35,519 nucleotides of DNA, taken from an uncultured Gammaproteobacteria bacterium (GTDB lineage: Bacteria > Pseudomonadota > Gammaproteobacteria > Francisellales > CACEW01). Positions 16,121 to 24,523 of this stretch are shown here, piece by piece; position 1 is the first letter of the stretch, and each line of letters begins with the position of its first letter. The translations under genes were made by a program, and so were the position numbers. The DNA is taken from the NCBI GenBank assembly GCA_902563055.1, contig CACEWE010000018.1:1-35519 (forward strand). Direction: 5' to 3'. The notes beneath the pieces were generated by a model, which saw nothing but the letters and a program-made list of their open reading frames with translations, searched no databases and was not told where the DNA came from.

Positions 16121-17662
16121 ATGGATTTTCAAGCCCTAACAAAACTTACAGAGCAATATAAAAATTTCTCTATCGCCGAACAATTTCAGGCTAACCCCAA
16201 ACGCGAAAAAGATTTTAGCTTCCAAGCGGGTCCTTTAAACGTAGATTTATCACGCAATCATATTGATACAGCCTGGATCAAGGCGATGCTTAAACTCTGT
16301 GCCCCCTTAGATGTATCCAAGCAAATTCAAGATTTTTTTGAAGGTGCAATAGTTAACCCTACCGAAAAGCGCAGTGCCCTGCACCCTGCCTTGCGCCTGG
16401 ACCCATCGGCAGTAGAGGCGATGCAAACAAGCCCCATTAAACAATCTTGCTTGCAAACCAGAGCGCATATCAAGCATTGGTGCCAGGTACTAGAGGATGG
16501 AAGTTATAAAGGCGCAAGCAACCAGAGCATCGACCATATTGTGCATATTGGCATTGGCGGCTCTGATCTTGGCCCGCGCATGGTTACACGCGCCCTTGAA
16601 GCGTATCACACCCACAAGCTGCAAATAGATTTTGTTGCTAATGTAGACGGCCATGAAATGGATGCGGTACTTAAAAAAATCAATCCACACCGAACTTTAT
16701 TTATCGTGGTTTCCAAAACCTTTAGCACCGAAGAAACTTTGCTTAATGCCACCATTGCCAAACAATTTCTTCAAACTGCACTTGAAACTGAAGATGTTTC
16801 ACGTCATTTTATTGCGGTGAGTAATAATATCCAAGCAGCCAAAGCTTTTGGCATACCAGCAGCCCACTGCATTGCAATGGATGAAAATATTGGCGGACGC
16901 TATTCACTGTGGTCTGGAGTTGGCCTAAGCATTGCCTTAGCGATTGGACTTGAAAACTACCAAGATTTTTTACATGGCGCCCACTTAATGGATAAGCATT
17001 TTCAAACCGCACCCTTACAAGAGAATGCACCGTTTCTAATGGCGCTCGTACATATATGGTATCTAAATGGCTTTGCAGCACCAAGCCGAGCTATCTTACC
17101 GTATGATAGTCGATTGCAATTTTTTCCCAATTTCTTGCAGCAACTGCTTATGGAAAGCTTGGGCAAAAGCGTTAGCAAAAATGGCCAAAAGCTCTCCCAC
17201 CCCGTTGGTGGTATTATTTTTGGCGATGTGGGTAGTAATGCCCAGCATGCTTTTATGCAATTAGTACACCAAAGCCAAGATTGGGTTCCTGTGGATTTTA
17301 TTATTGCCCAAACCCCCCACCATGATTTTGCATCCAGCCATGCCTCTTTAATGGCACATTTAAAAGGCCAACGCCAAGCACTTGTAAAAGGCCGCAGCCT
17401 TGATGAATCTAAGCGTGAGCTTGAAGAACGAGGCCTAGATAGCAAGGATCAGGAATATTTAGCTGCACATCTTTATATCCCCGGCAATAAACCCTCCACC
17501 ACTATTATGCTTGAAACGCTCGACCCAATGCATCTTGGTGCCTTAATTGCCCTTTATGAACACCAAACCTTTAGTTTAAGCGTATTATGGGACATAAATG
17601 CATTTGATCAGTTTGGTGTAGAATTAGGTAAAGCTTGCCGCAAAGCATATTCAAAATCCTAG
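16121..17662 (+). CDS. pgi: Glucose-6-phosphate isomerase
   Basis: 513 residues (E. coli 549). It interconverts glucose-6-P and fructose-6-P. HIGIGGSDLGP (142-152), VVSKTFSTEETL (197-208), NIGGRYSLWSG (256-266), LLMESLGKSVSKNGQ (~342-356), H407 and K504 in QFGVELGK match the family. The catalytic-base region normally written GEPGTNGQHAF reads GDVGSNAQHAF here, so Asp369 stands where Glu is usual. Everything else argues for an active enzyme. AAAGGA precedes ATG 16121, 10 bp after folK, so it probably ends the dksA-pcnB-folK transcript. Confidence 0.92.
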   Translation: MDFQALTKLTEQYKNFSIAEQFQANPKREKDFSFQAGPLNVDLSRNHIDTAWIKAMLKLCAPLDVSKQIQDFFEGAIVNPTEKRSALHPALRLDPSAVEAMQTSPIKQSCLQTRAHIKHWCQVLEDGSYKGASNQSIDHIVHIGIGGSDLGPRMVTRALEAYHTHKLQIDFVANVDGHEMDAVLKKINPHRTLFIVVSKTFSTEETLLNATIAKQFLQTALETEDVSRHFIAVSNNIQAAKAFGIPAAHCIAMDENIGGRYSLWSGVGLSIALAIGLENYQDFLHGAHLMDKHFQTAPLQENAPFLMALVHIWYLNGFAAPSRAILPYDSRLQFFPNFLQQLLMESLGKSVSKNGQKLSHPVGGIIFGDVGSNAQHAFMQLVHQSQDWVPVDFIIAQTPHHDFASSHASLMAHLKGQRQALVKGRSLDESKRELEERGLDSKDQEYLAAHLYIPGNKPSTTIMLETLDPMHLGALIALYEHQTFSLSVLWDINAFDQFGVELGKACRKAYSKS

Positions 17663-17734
17663 GCAAAAAAACCTTGCCTTCGCAACCGTTCCTTTTTACA
17701 ATGCCTCATACCTTTTTTTTTGTATTTATGCCCT

Positions 17735-18640
17735 ATGCCGATTAGTGATTTTTTGCTCCTTACCCTTGTTGCGCTGATATGGGGTATTAACTTTGTTGTT
17801 ATAAAGCACAGCTTGTTTTACAGCGGTTTTTTGTGCGTTTTAGCACTGCGCTTTGGCCTCACCAGTATAGTGTTAAGTCCATGGATGCTTAAAGCACCAA
17901 AGCTGCCGGTCATTCGGCTTATTATCATGTGCTTACTTATTGGCTGCATATACTTTTGCTTGCTCCTGTATGGCATGCATTTAATGCCTGCAACAGAATC
18001 CATTATCATTGTCCAGTTTCAAGTCCCCTTTAGCGCGATACTGGGCGCGTATATTCTTCATGAGAAAATGCATAAGCGGGCGTATCTGGGCATTTTACTG
18101 GCCTTTGTCGGGATGATTGTAACCATCGGGCTTCCGCATCGCCAAGGTGAAATTTCCGGTATTTTATTGGTCTTAAGTGCAGCCCTAACCTGGGCCTATG
18201 CCAATTGTTATGTGAAGTCTTTACCCAAAATGTCACCACAAGCTTTAAATGGATTTATAGCCCTTATTGCACTGATTCCTGTGGTAGTTTTAAGTCTTAT
18301 TTTTGAACCCCATAGCTTAAGTCAAAGTCTTTCCCACCCAAATCTACACTTTTTATATTGCATCTTATTTATGGTACTTGGATCAACGATTACCGGCTAT
18401 GGCATTTGGTTTTCCATGCTTAATAAACACCCGGTATACAAAGTAGCGCCGTTTAACTTACTCACGCCTGTTTTTGGCATTATTGCAGCGCAAATTGTAG
18501 TTAAAGAATCCCTTGCCACCCATACGCTCATTGGTGCCTTAGTGTGTATGTTGGGGCTTGGGTTAATTTTACATCGCCCGCAAGGACAACAAAGAACTAG
18601 TCTTCAAGCCGATAGCGCTGACCGCAATACGGACAGCTAA
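17735..18640 (+). CDS. EamA/DMT-family transporter
   Basis: About 301 residues from ATG 17735; a TTG five codons upstream gives the longest frame but has no supporting site. There are ten hydrophobic helices in two repeated EamA halves. The first begins LLLTLVALIWGINFVVIKHS and the second LLVLSAALTWAYANCYVK; both show the ALxWG/A start of the family. The LTPVFGIIAAQIVVKE end of the second half is also typical. Members export amino acids or metabolites; the substrate is not predictable. The last 44 nt overlap the convergent zinc-finger gene. Confidence 0.8.
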   Translation: MPISDFLLLTLVALIWGINFVVIKHSLFYSGFLCVLALRFGLTSIVLSPWMLKAPKLPVIRLIIMCLLIGCIYFCLLLYGMHLMPATESIIIVQFQVPFSAILGAYILHEKMHKRAYLGILLAFVGMIVTIGLPHRQGEISGILLVLSAALTWAYANCYVKSLPKMSPQALNGFIALIALIPVVVLSLIFEPHSLSQSLSHPNLHFLYCILFMVLGSTITGYGIWFSMLNKHPVYKVAPFNLLTPVFGIIAAQIVVKESLATHTLIGALVCMLGLGLILHRPQGQQRTSLQADSADRNTDS

Positions 18641-18767
18641 GCTCTTTTTTTTCTTCAATAGGCAAATAGACTCTGGGATGGCTGGCATATAGATTATCCT
18701 GTGGCCTAGGGCAGTATAATGGCAAATCGCCTTTGGCAACGATAATCGTGTTTTGTTTTTTATCCAT
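18597..18767 (-). CDS. Small CHCC zinc-finger protein
   Basis: 56 residues from ATG 18767, chosen because GGGAG lies 8 nt upstream; a TTG at 18782 is the only longer option. The family form is C-x10-H-x14-C-x2-C: C19 in LYCPRP, H30 in ASHPRVYLPI, C45 and C48 in SCPYCGQRYRL. This matches the zf-CHCC family, relatives of the mitochondrial complex I accessory subunit NDUFS6, which bind one zinc. The precise role in bacteria is not established. It overlaps the EamA gene tail-to-tail. Confidence 0.82.
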   Translation of the reverse strand: MDKKQNTIIVAKGDLPLYCPRPQDNLYASHPRVYLPIEEKKELSCPYCGQRYRLED

Positions 18768-18889
18768 GAACCCATCTCCCAATATTCAAATCGCGCCAAG
18801 TGTAGCCTTTGTTGTATCTGTTTGTCAATAGCTAGGGGGATTTTTTCAATCCATTCAATTGCTATTGCTCACCATAACACGATGACTTG

Positions 18890-20608
18890 CTATACAATAT
18901 TTAGTGGGCCATCTGTCTTTTCCCGTGGTGCTCCTCCGTAGTCTGGAACATCCTGAAGCAATGGCTGTGAGCTCTGAGAGTTTAAAAAATCCAATACTCC
19001 GCCTTTCCTAGGAGAGCTCCTATCTCTAAAAGCACTCACAGAGCTAGCATGTACATGAGCTTCTTCTGAAGGAGAGCCTTTACCACTTGGACCACCTGCA
19101 CCTCCTGTATTAAAACAATTAAAACCTATTGACTCTAGCGTTTCGCGAAAACAATAAAGTGCTAGCGCTTGACCCAAACATCTTCCAAGTGCAGCAATCG
19201 GTTGTAATGCCTGAGACCCTGGCACGTCCTGTATTGGAGTAAAAAACATATTTACATTATCACCTAACATATCTCCCATTACTCTATAAATATTTGCAGC
19301 AGCAGGCAACACAGCCAATACGCAAGCTGCAAATTGCCACGAACAGAGTTCTTTATATATATCAACAGCCTTTTGGCCTATTTCACGATAAGTAGCTCCA
19401 TTAATAATCAAAGAAACTACAGACTGAACAATATTAATCCATCCCGTATCTTTACTATCTACCATTAGTGCATAACACGACCCCATAAGGGATGCTAGAA
19501 TAAATATGAAAGCATTTGAAAATTTTATCGATGTGCGATCACAACATTTACATCCATTAGAATAAACTTCGAGGAAACGTATAGATAAGCCCAAAACAGG
19601 AGAAAAATTCATAATTGAACCAACAGCAAAACCATTCATTTTTATATATGCGTTTGTCGTTGTAATATCTGAATAACCATAAAGGAATGATAAAAGCCTA
19701 TGCCTAGTCGGTACTACAGCATGACTATCTGAAGCTGCAGCTGCAGCTGCAGGAGCTCCAGAAGCAAAAGCAATAAAAGCACAGACAAGATAAATAATAC
19801 ACTTCCATCCGTTGGCATAACCTAAGTCATTAAGACGCGCATTACCTTCTATCAATGCATTTTTATTTTTAAATACCCACAGCGCATTAAAAAAAAACGT
19901 AGCAAAAACAGAAAAGTACGACATTTCCAATGTGATTGGAGTAGATTTTATTGCACCTGATACATCCTTTATACCCTCCTCTGCAGCATCCTGCTGTGAT
20001 AGGGTATATATTATTACAAGTGGGAAAAATATAAAAACAAACAATTTATTTAAAATATTACATTTTTCACTTCCTAAAAAATGATTAGAATTAGAACCAA
20101 GATTTGTAACGGGTCCACCCGGATAATTTTCTTCTGAGTTACTAGCTCTCTGTGCCTTAGGGCTTCTCACCTCGGGAGTTATGGAGTGATCAACAACAGG
20201 GGGACTTTGATCTGGGCGACTAAATGGTTGATCTTGACCAGGGCCTTGGAACTGCAATTGGTTATCTACTATAGTATGCGAATCTGTATTTGAGGTACAA
20301 GAGCTCCTAGCTTTTTGTTCTTCTAATAGGGCATCTTCTAAGGTATCTTCTTCTAAGGCACCTTCTTCTAAGGCACCTTCTTCTACGGCATCAAAATACC
20401 GATCCAATCTACGCACAGTGGGCGTATCCCTTTCAACCACCATCCCCGCACAACCAGGTGTCATTGGAGTGCCGCCCTGATGTTGCGCACGCTTACTAGC
20501 GCCATTATTTGGACTTGATGAAACAGTTGAAGCAACTACACTAGGGGATTCGGCTGCTGCAGGTGATTGCCCAGCAGACGGCCTGCTCTCTTTTTGTTTA
20601 GGACCCAT
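18890..20608 (-). CDS. Unknown polytopic membrane protein with disordered ends
   Basis: 572 residues; I do not recognise the family. Residues 1-180 are Pro/Ser/Gln-rich and disordered, with an acidic pentapeptide run (EEGALEEGALEEDTLED, ~76-92). Residues ~184-490 hold about eight hydrophobic segments: 186-203, 230-247, 268-291 (with an A-rich stretch), 328-348, 364-383, 388-404, 424-440 and 466-486. Residues ~500-572 are again polar, Gly/Ser-rich. Cysteines cluster at 353-356 (CKCC). ATG 20608 is well supported by AAGGAG 7 nt upstream. There is no N-terminal signal peptide. The layout resembles membrane-inserted effectors of intracellular Gammaproteobacteria, but this is inference only. It is a monocistronic gene between metabolic neighbours. 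Confidence 0.7.
   Translation of the reverse strand: MGPKQKESRPSAGQSPAAAESPSVVASTVSSSPNNGASKRAQHQGGTPMTPGCAGMVVERDTPTVRRLDRYFDAVEEGALEEGALEEDTLEDALLEEQKARSSCTSNTDSHTIVDNQLQFQGPGQDQPFSRPDQSPPVVDHSITPEVRSPKAQRASNSEENYPGGPVTNLGSNSNHFLGSEKCNILNKLFVFIFFPLVIIYTLSQQDAAEEGIKDVSGAIKSTPITLEMSYFSVFATFFFNALWVFKNKNALIEGNARLNDLGYANGWKCIIYLVCAFIAFASGAPAAAAAASDSHAVVPTRHRLLSFLYGYSDITTTNAYIKMNGFAVGSIMNFSPVLGLSIRFLEVYSNGCKCCDRTSIKFSNAFIFILASLMGSCYALMVDSKDTGWINIVQSVVSLIINGATYREIGQKAVDIYKELCSWQFAACVLAVLPAAANIYRVMGDMLGDNVNMFFTPIQDVPGSQALQPIAALGRCLGQALALYCFRETLESIGFNCFNTGGAGGPSGKGSPSEEAHVHASSVSAFRDRSSPRKGGVLDFLNSQSSQPLLQDVPDYGGAPREKTDGPLNIV
20319..20391 (-). repeat. 15-bp tandem repeat in the membrane-protein gene
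   Basis: About four imperfect copies of a 15-bp unit (clearest: aggcaccttcttcta twice in a row) encode the acidic E-G-A-L-E run. In-frame copy-number change would lengthen or shorten the disordered N-terminus. Confidence 0.7.
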
Positions 20609-21032
20609 ATCTACACTCCTTTTTTATCGTCATTTACCCAGGTAGCACGATAGGTGCTGCAATAGTTTTTGCTACCAAATACGTTTCTTGGCAACACACA
20701 AACTACAAGTTTAAAGGGCAAAAGCACTTTTTATTGTTTTCCATGTAAAACGCCTAAGCGTTTAAAATTATTGCTATTTTATTTATTTATAGTTATGAGC
20801 AATACACAGCACGCTGTAAAGATTTTTTATAATACGATACTCCTTGTGCAAGCGACACAGTACCCAATTCAAAACAAAATGTCAACAAAATTCACCTCTA
20901 TGTAAAGAATTTATACAGACCTATAATTAGAAGTTAGCTAAATAACCTAAAAAAGGGTTGACTAATAAATTACGCAAGGCCTTTATTATTCATGCATGCG
21001 CGCTCATTGTGCAATGCCCTGATGCACGCTGA
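20609..21032. other. Intergenic region without a supportable gene
   Basis: Divergent spacer between the membrane-protein gene and the MFS gene. A 78-codon frame at 20669 begins with a rare start, lacks a ribosome binding site and has no protein-like pattern. A second TTGACT near 20958 may be an additional promoter element. Nothing else is seen. Confidence 0.5.
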
Positions 21033-21061
21033 TTGACTTTAAAGAATAACTAAGATACAAT
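21033..21061 (+). promoter_or_regulatory. Sigma-70 promoter of the MFS gene
   Basis: TTGACT (21033-21038), a 17-bp spacer and TACAAT (21056-21061), about 105 bp before ATG 21167, leave an untranslated leader of roughly 100 nt. Confidence 0.6.
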
Positions 21062-21166
21062 GCTCCTTCATTTTAAAGCGCCCATAGTGCTAAAGCTAAA
21101 GCGTAAAAATAACAAAAAAACTAAAGCACTACAGCGCCAAGCGATACAAATATACAGGAGTTGAGC

Positions 21167-22438
21167 ATGAGTTCTACAAGCATAAGTAAAATGAGTAAAA
21201 TGGGTATCTTCATTGTTGCCCTTGGTGCCATATTTTATGGTTTTGAGTACTTTCTCCGCGTCTCGCCTGCCGTAATGAAAGATGAACTTTTTTCAAGTTT
21301 TAGCATGAATGCCACCATGTTCGGTGCCTTTAGTGCTTATTATTTTTATGCCTACACCCCCTTACAAATTTTTGTCGGGATTGTAATTGACCGGGTTAAT
21401 TTACGCTATGTCTTATGTTTTGCAGTGCTGTGTTGTGCTGGAGGCACCATGCTTATTGGCTACACCGATACTTTTATGTACGCCTGCTTAGGACGTTTCT
21501 TACAAGGTTTTGGCTCCGCCTTTGCCTATGTAGGTGCCCTTAAACTTACCGTTAACTGGCTTCCTGCTGAACGTTTTGCAACCGTAGCCTCTTTGGCCAC
21601 CTCTATTGGTTTTTGGGGCGCAGCCTTTGGTGAAATCTCCATCGGTTATGTAGTAGAGTATATCGGCTGGAGAGATGCCCTCACAAGCTTTTGCCTTTTT
21701 GGTATCGTCTTAACCGCTTTTTTCTGGTACTTCTTGAAACTAAATCCTAAAAAATACAATAAGAATAGTATCGACATTCACCACCATATTTCATGGAAAG
21801 AAATGTTTAAGCAACTTTTTGAAGCGATTAAAAATGCCCGCATCTGGGTTGCTGGGATCTTAAGCTGCCTTATCTTTTTACCAACTTCTGTATTTGCCAG
21901 CTTATGGGGCGTACCCTACCTTCAAATGCTTCATGGCTATGACCTACACACTGCATCTCTAGCCTCATCTTCTATCTTTATAGGTTGGGCCCTTGGCGCA
22001 ATGATCGTCGGCTATGTTTCTGATTCTATAGGATCACGTGTTAAGGTTATTACTATGGGAAGCTTAGTTGCAACTATATTAAGCCTGGTACTGCTTTATA
22101 ATGCCAATGTTCCGTTTATGGCAGTATGTTTTTTATTTGTCCTTTTTGGAATGGCCTCAAGCTGTCAGGTGCTTACCTTTGCCATGGCCAGAGATATTTG
22201 CTCACCACAAATTGCAGGAACAGCCATTGCCTTTGTAAATACGCTTGCGATGCTCGGCGGTATGATTTTCCAAAGAGGTCTAGGACGTATTATTGACTTT
22301 TGCTGGAGTGGTCATCTAGATGCCCAGGGCGCGAGAGTATACACCCTGAGCGACTACCAACATGCCATCGTTATTATTCCCGTATGCTTGTTTTTAGCAA
22401 CGCTTATTAGCATTACATTTCGCAAAAAAAAACGTTAA
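21167..22438 (+). CDS. MFS transporter (type common in intracellular Gammaproteobacteria)
   Basis: 423 residues from ATG 21167, chosen over the TTG at 21161 because AGGAG is 6 nt upstream of the ATG. About twelve membrane helices are predicted. The helix-1 sequence FYGFEYFLRVSPAVM, the GRFLQGFGSAFAYVGALKL block of helix 4 and a second-half VGYVSDSIGSRVKV loop are MFS features. I associate this helix-1 form with MFS permeases in Legionella, Coxiella and Francisella-like bacteria, some of which import amino acids or nucleosides in the phagosome. That association is from memory and the substrate is unknown. It has its own promoter and stands alone. Confidence 0.75.
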   Translation: MSSTSISKMSKMGIFIVALGAIFYGFEYFLRVSPAVMKDELFSSFSMNATMFGAFSAYYFYAYTPLQIFVGIVIDRVNLRYVLCFAVLCCAGGTMLIGYTDTFMYACLGRFLQGFGSAFAYVGALKLTVNWLPAERFATVASLATSIGFWGAAFGEISIGYVVEYIGWRDALTSFCLFGIVLTAFFWYFLKLNPKKYNKNSIDIHHHISWKEMFKQLFEAIKNARIWVAGILSCLIFLPTSVFASLWGVPYLQMLHGYDLHTASLASSSIFIGWALGAMIVGYVSDSIGSRVKVITMGSLVATILSLVLLYNANVPFMAVCFLFVLFGMASSCQVLTFAMARDICSPQIAGTAIAFVNTLAMLGGMIFQRGLGRIIDFCWSGHLDAQGARVYTLSDYQHAIVIIPVCLFLATLISITFRKKKR

Positions 22439-22482
22439 AAACAAACTAAACTTTGCAAACGCATAGTATCTTGTACAAACAT

Positions 22483-22514
22483 AAAAAAAGTCATGGCATT
22501 TTAGGCCATGACTT
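22483..22514 (-). terminator. Intrinsic terminator of the small secreted-peptide gene
   Basis: A 10-bp perfect stem (aagtcatggc/gccatgactt, 22488-22497 and 22505-22514) with a 7-nt loop. On the minus strand it is followed by seven Ts. It lies about 30 bp past the stop codon of the gene at 22543-22686. On the plus strand the same stem may weakly serve the MFS gene, but no T-run follows there. Confidence 0.8.
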
Positions 22515-22542
22515 CAATATTCTATATGTTAGTCTTTTAAGA

Positions 22543-22686
22543 CTATCTTCCTACTTCTTCGCATTTGTCTTGCTCATGCAATAGCCTTGTGCATGAGTTA
22601 TCTTTACTTTCAGCAAGGCTCATGGCAGGGCTAAAACTTATCACCCCAAGGATCATGGCTATCATAATATGTTTTAATTTTTTCAA
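22543..22686 (-). CDS. Small secreted two-cysteine peptide, 47 residues
   Basis: A short gene read directly from the minus strand. TTG start at 22684-22686, with AGGGGG 8 nt upstream; a GTG three codons earlier would overlap that site. The product begins MKKLKHIMIAMILGVISF, a clear Sec signal peptide. It has a likely signal peptidase I site after SLA (residue 25) and no lipobox. The predicted mature part is about 22 residues, polar, with two cysteines (C32, C42) ten apart, and ends KCEEVGR. It has a candidate promoter upstream and a strong terminator downstream, so it looks like a complete transcription unit. I recognise no family. A peptide toxin, a signal or an envelope peptide are all possible. 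Confidence 0.65.
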   Translation of the reverse strand: MKKLKHIMIAMILGVISFSPAMSLAESKDNSCTRLLHEQDKCEEVGR

Positions 22687-22735
22687 AGTACCCACCCCCT
22701 TTTTGTTTCTGGTTACTTACAACTTTTATACACTA

Positions 22736-22763
22736 ATTGTAGTACAAATTTTCCATATTTCAA
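22736..22763 (-). promoter_or_regulatory. Candidate promoter of the small secreted-peptide gene
   Basis: Minus strand: TTGAAA (22758-22763), 16-bp spacer, TACAAT (22736-22741), about 50 bp before the TTG start. Confidence 0.45.
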
Positions 22764-22974
22764 CATTTATATTACAAATAAACACAATATTTATTATATT
22801 TTTATATAATTCAAGCACTTATATTTTATGTTTTTTTGGTATTTTTAAGAAAATGAACTTAAAATAGCATTAAAAAAGGCATTTTTGGCTTAAAACATGG
22901 GCCTAAAGCGCCTCTTACGCGTGACTAAAACATCAATTTTATAAAAAAATATGCGCCAAATCAGGAATATAGCG

Positions 22975-24516
22975 TCATTCCCACTCAATCGTTCCAGGTG
23001 GCTTAGAGGTAATATCATAGCATACCCGAGCAATTTCTTTGACTTCATTGACAATACGCGTGGCAACTTTTGATAAAAGCTCAAAAGGTAAAGGCGATAT
23101 ATTTGCAGTCATAAAATCTAAGGTTTCTACTGCGCGCAATGAAACCACATAACCATATTTACGTACATCTCCCACCACACCAACCGATCGCACCGGCAAT
23201 AAGACCACAAAAGCCTGTGAGCTTTTCTCATACCAACCTTCCTCTTTAAGGGTTTGTATAAAAATGCTATCAGCTTGTTGGAGTATCGGTATAAGATGTC
23301 TCTCAACAGAACCCATAATGCGCACTGCAAGGCCTGGACCTGGGAAAGGATGGCGATACACCATGGTTTTGGGCAAGCCAAGTTCAAGGCCAAGTTTTCT
23401 AACTTCATCTTTAAATAAATCTCTTAAGGGCTCTAAAAGTTTTAAGTTCATGGATTCTGGAAGACCACCAACATTATGATGCGATTTAATTAAATGACCT
23501 TTTTGGGTTTTAGATGCTGCAGATTCAATAATATCTGGATAAATAGTCCCTTGGGCTAAAAATGTTACATCAGGATATTTTTTAGCATGCTCCTGAAATA
23601 CTTCTATAAAAACTCTGCCGATCGTTTTACGTTTGGTTTCAGGATCAGAAATACCTTCAAGCGCATCAAGAAAAATATCCTTAGCATCGATTGTATCAAG
23701 TTTTAAACCCAAGGCTTTAAAGCTTTCTTGTACCTGCCCTACCTCTCCTTCTCGCAATAAACCATTATCAACAAATACCGGATGTAATTGCGCACCTACC
23801 GCTTGGTGCAATAAAACCGCCAACACCGATGAATCAACTCCACCTGATAAAGCCAATAAAACCGCTTCTTTGCCAAGCGCTTGCTGTATGTTATTGATCA
23901 TTTCTTTTTTTATATCTGCAAATAGCCAGGTTTGAGGTGCCTTGGCAATCTCAAAAACGAAATGCTTGATAATCATCATACCACAGGGGCTATGGCTCAC
24001 TTCAGGATGAAACTGCACCCCATAACGTCTTTTTTGATCTTCAACAAACATCGCAACTGGTGCATGCTTGGAATGGGCAAGCGATACAAAACCAGGAGGT
24101 GCTTGGGTAATTTGGTCCTCATGACTCATCCATACCGACTCTTTGCCCTGAAGATCTTCAAGCATAGGATGCCTAGCATCAATTTCGATTGTGGCATCAC
24201 CAAACTCACCACTTTCTCCCTGTATAACCGTGCCGCCATAATGCTGCGCCATTAACTGCATACCATAACAAATACCAAGAATCGGTAAATCTAATGCAAA
24301 AATTTCTGAATCTATTTGATAACTATCTGGTTTGTATACCGACTGGGGGCCACCAGATAAAATAATGGCCAAAGGATTATAAGCAAGTATTTCATCTTTA
24401 GACATATCATAAGCATGAATTTCACAATACACCCCAAGCTCGCGAATTTTTCTGGCAATCAACTGGGTATACTGCGAACCAAAATCTAAAATTAAAATGC
24501 TTTTATCATGATCCAT
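22975..24516 (-). CDS. guaA: GMP synthase (glutamine-hydrolysing)
   Basis: 513 residues (family ~525). It converts XMP to GMP using glutamine and ATP. The N-terminal class I glutaminase domain has C83 in GICYGMQL and the H170/E172 pair in VQFHPEVSH. The ATP-pyrophosphatase domain has the P-loop LSGGVDSS (223-230). The C-terminal dimerisation domain ends with the characteristic KPPGTIEWE. It is the second gene of the guaBA operon, 7 bp after guaB. Of the ~290 bp between its stop and the secreted-peptide gene, the downstream half is AT-rich and no convincing terminator was found. Confidence 0.96.
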   Translation of the reverse strand: MDHDKSILILDFGSQYTQLIARKIRELGVYCEIHAYDMSKDEILAYNPLAIILSGGPQSVYKPDSYQIDSEIFALDLPILGICYGMQLMAQHYGGTVIQGESGEFGDATIEIDARHPMLEDLQGKESVWMSHEDQITQAPPGFVSLAHSKHAPVAMFVEDQKRRYGVQFHPEVSHSPCGMMIIKHFVFEIAKAPQTWLFADIKKEMINNIQQALGKEAVLLALSGGVDSSVLAVLLHQAVGAQLHPVFVDNGLLREGEVGQVQESFKALGLKLDTIDAKDIFLDALEGISDPETKRKTIGRVFIEVFQEHAKKYPDVTFLAQGTIYPDIIESAASKTQKGHLIKSHHNVGGLPESMNLKLLEPLRDLFKDEVRKLGLELGLPKTMVYRHPFPGPGLAVRIMGSVERHLIPILQQADSIFIQTLKEEGWYEKSSQAFVVLLPVRSVGVVGDVRKYGYVVSLRAVETLDFMTANISPLPFELLSKVATRIVNEVKEIARVCYDITSKPPGTIEWE

Positions 24517-24523
24517 AGTCGTT

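Noticed and set aside
17663-17690. AGGCAA/TTGCCT hairpin just after pgi as a terminator
   Set aside because: The stem is 6 bp but no T-run follows directly on the plus strand.
20669-20905. 78-codon plus-strand frame in the gap before the MFS gene
   Set aside because: It starts with a rare codon, has no ribosome binding site, and its composition looks like translated AT-rich DNA.
22565-22867. 100-codon plus-strand frame opposite the small secreted-peptide gene
   Set aside because: It is the antisense of a frame with clear signal-peptide structure, and its second half is low-complexity Phe/Ile from AT-rich DNA.
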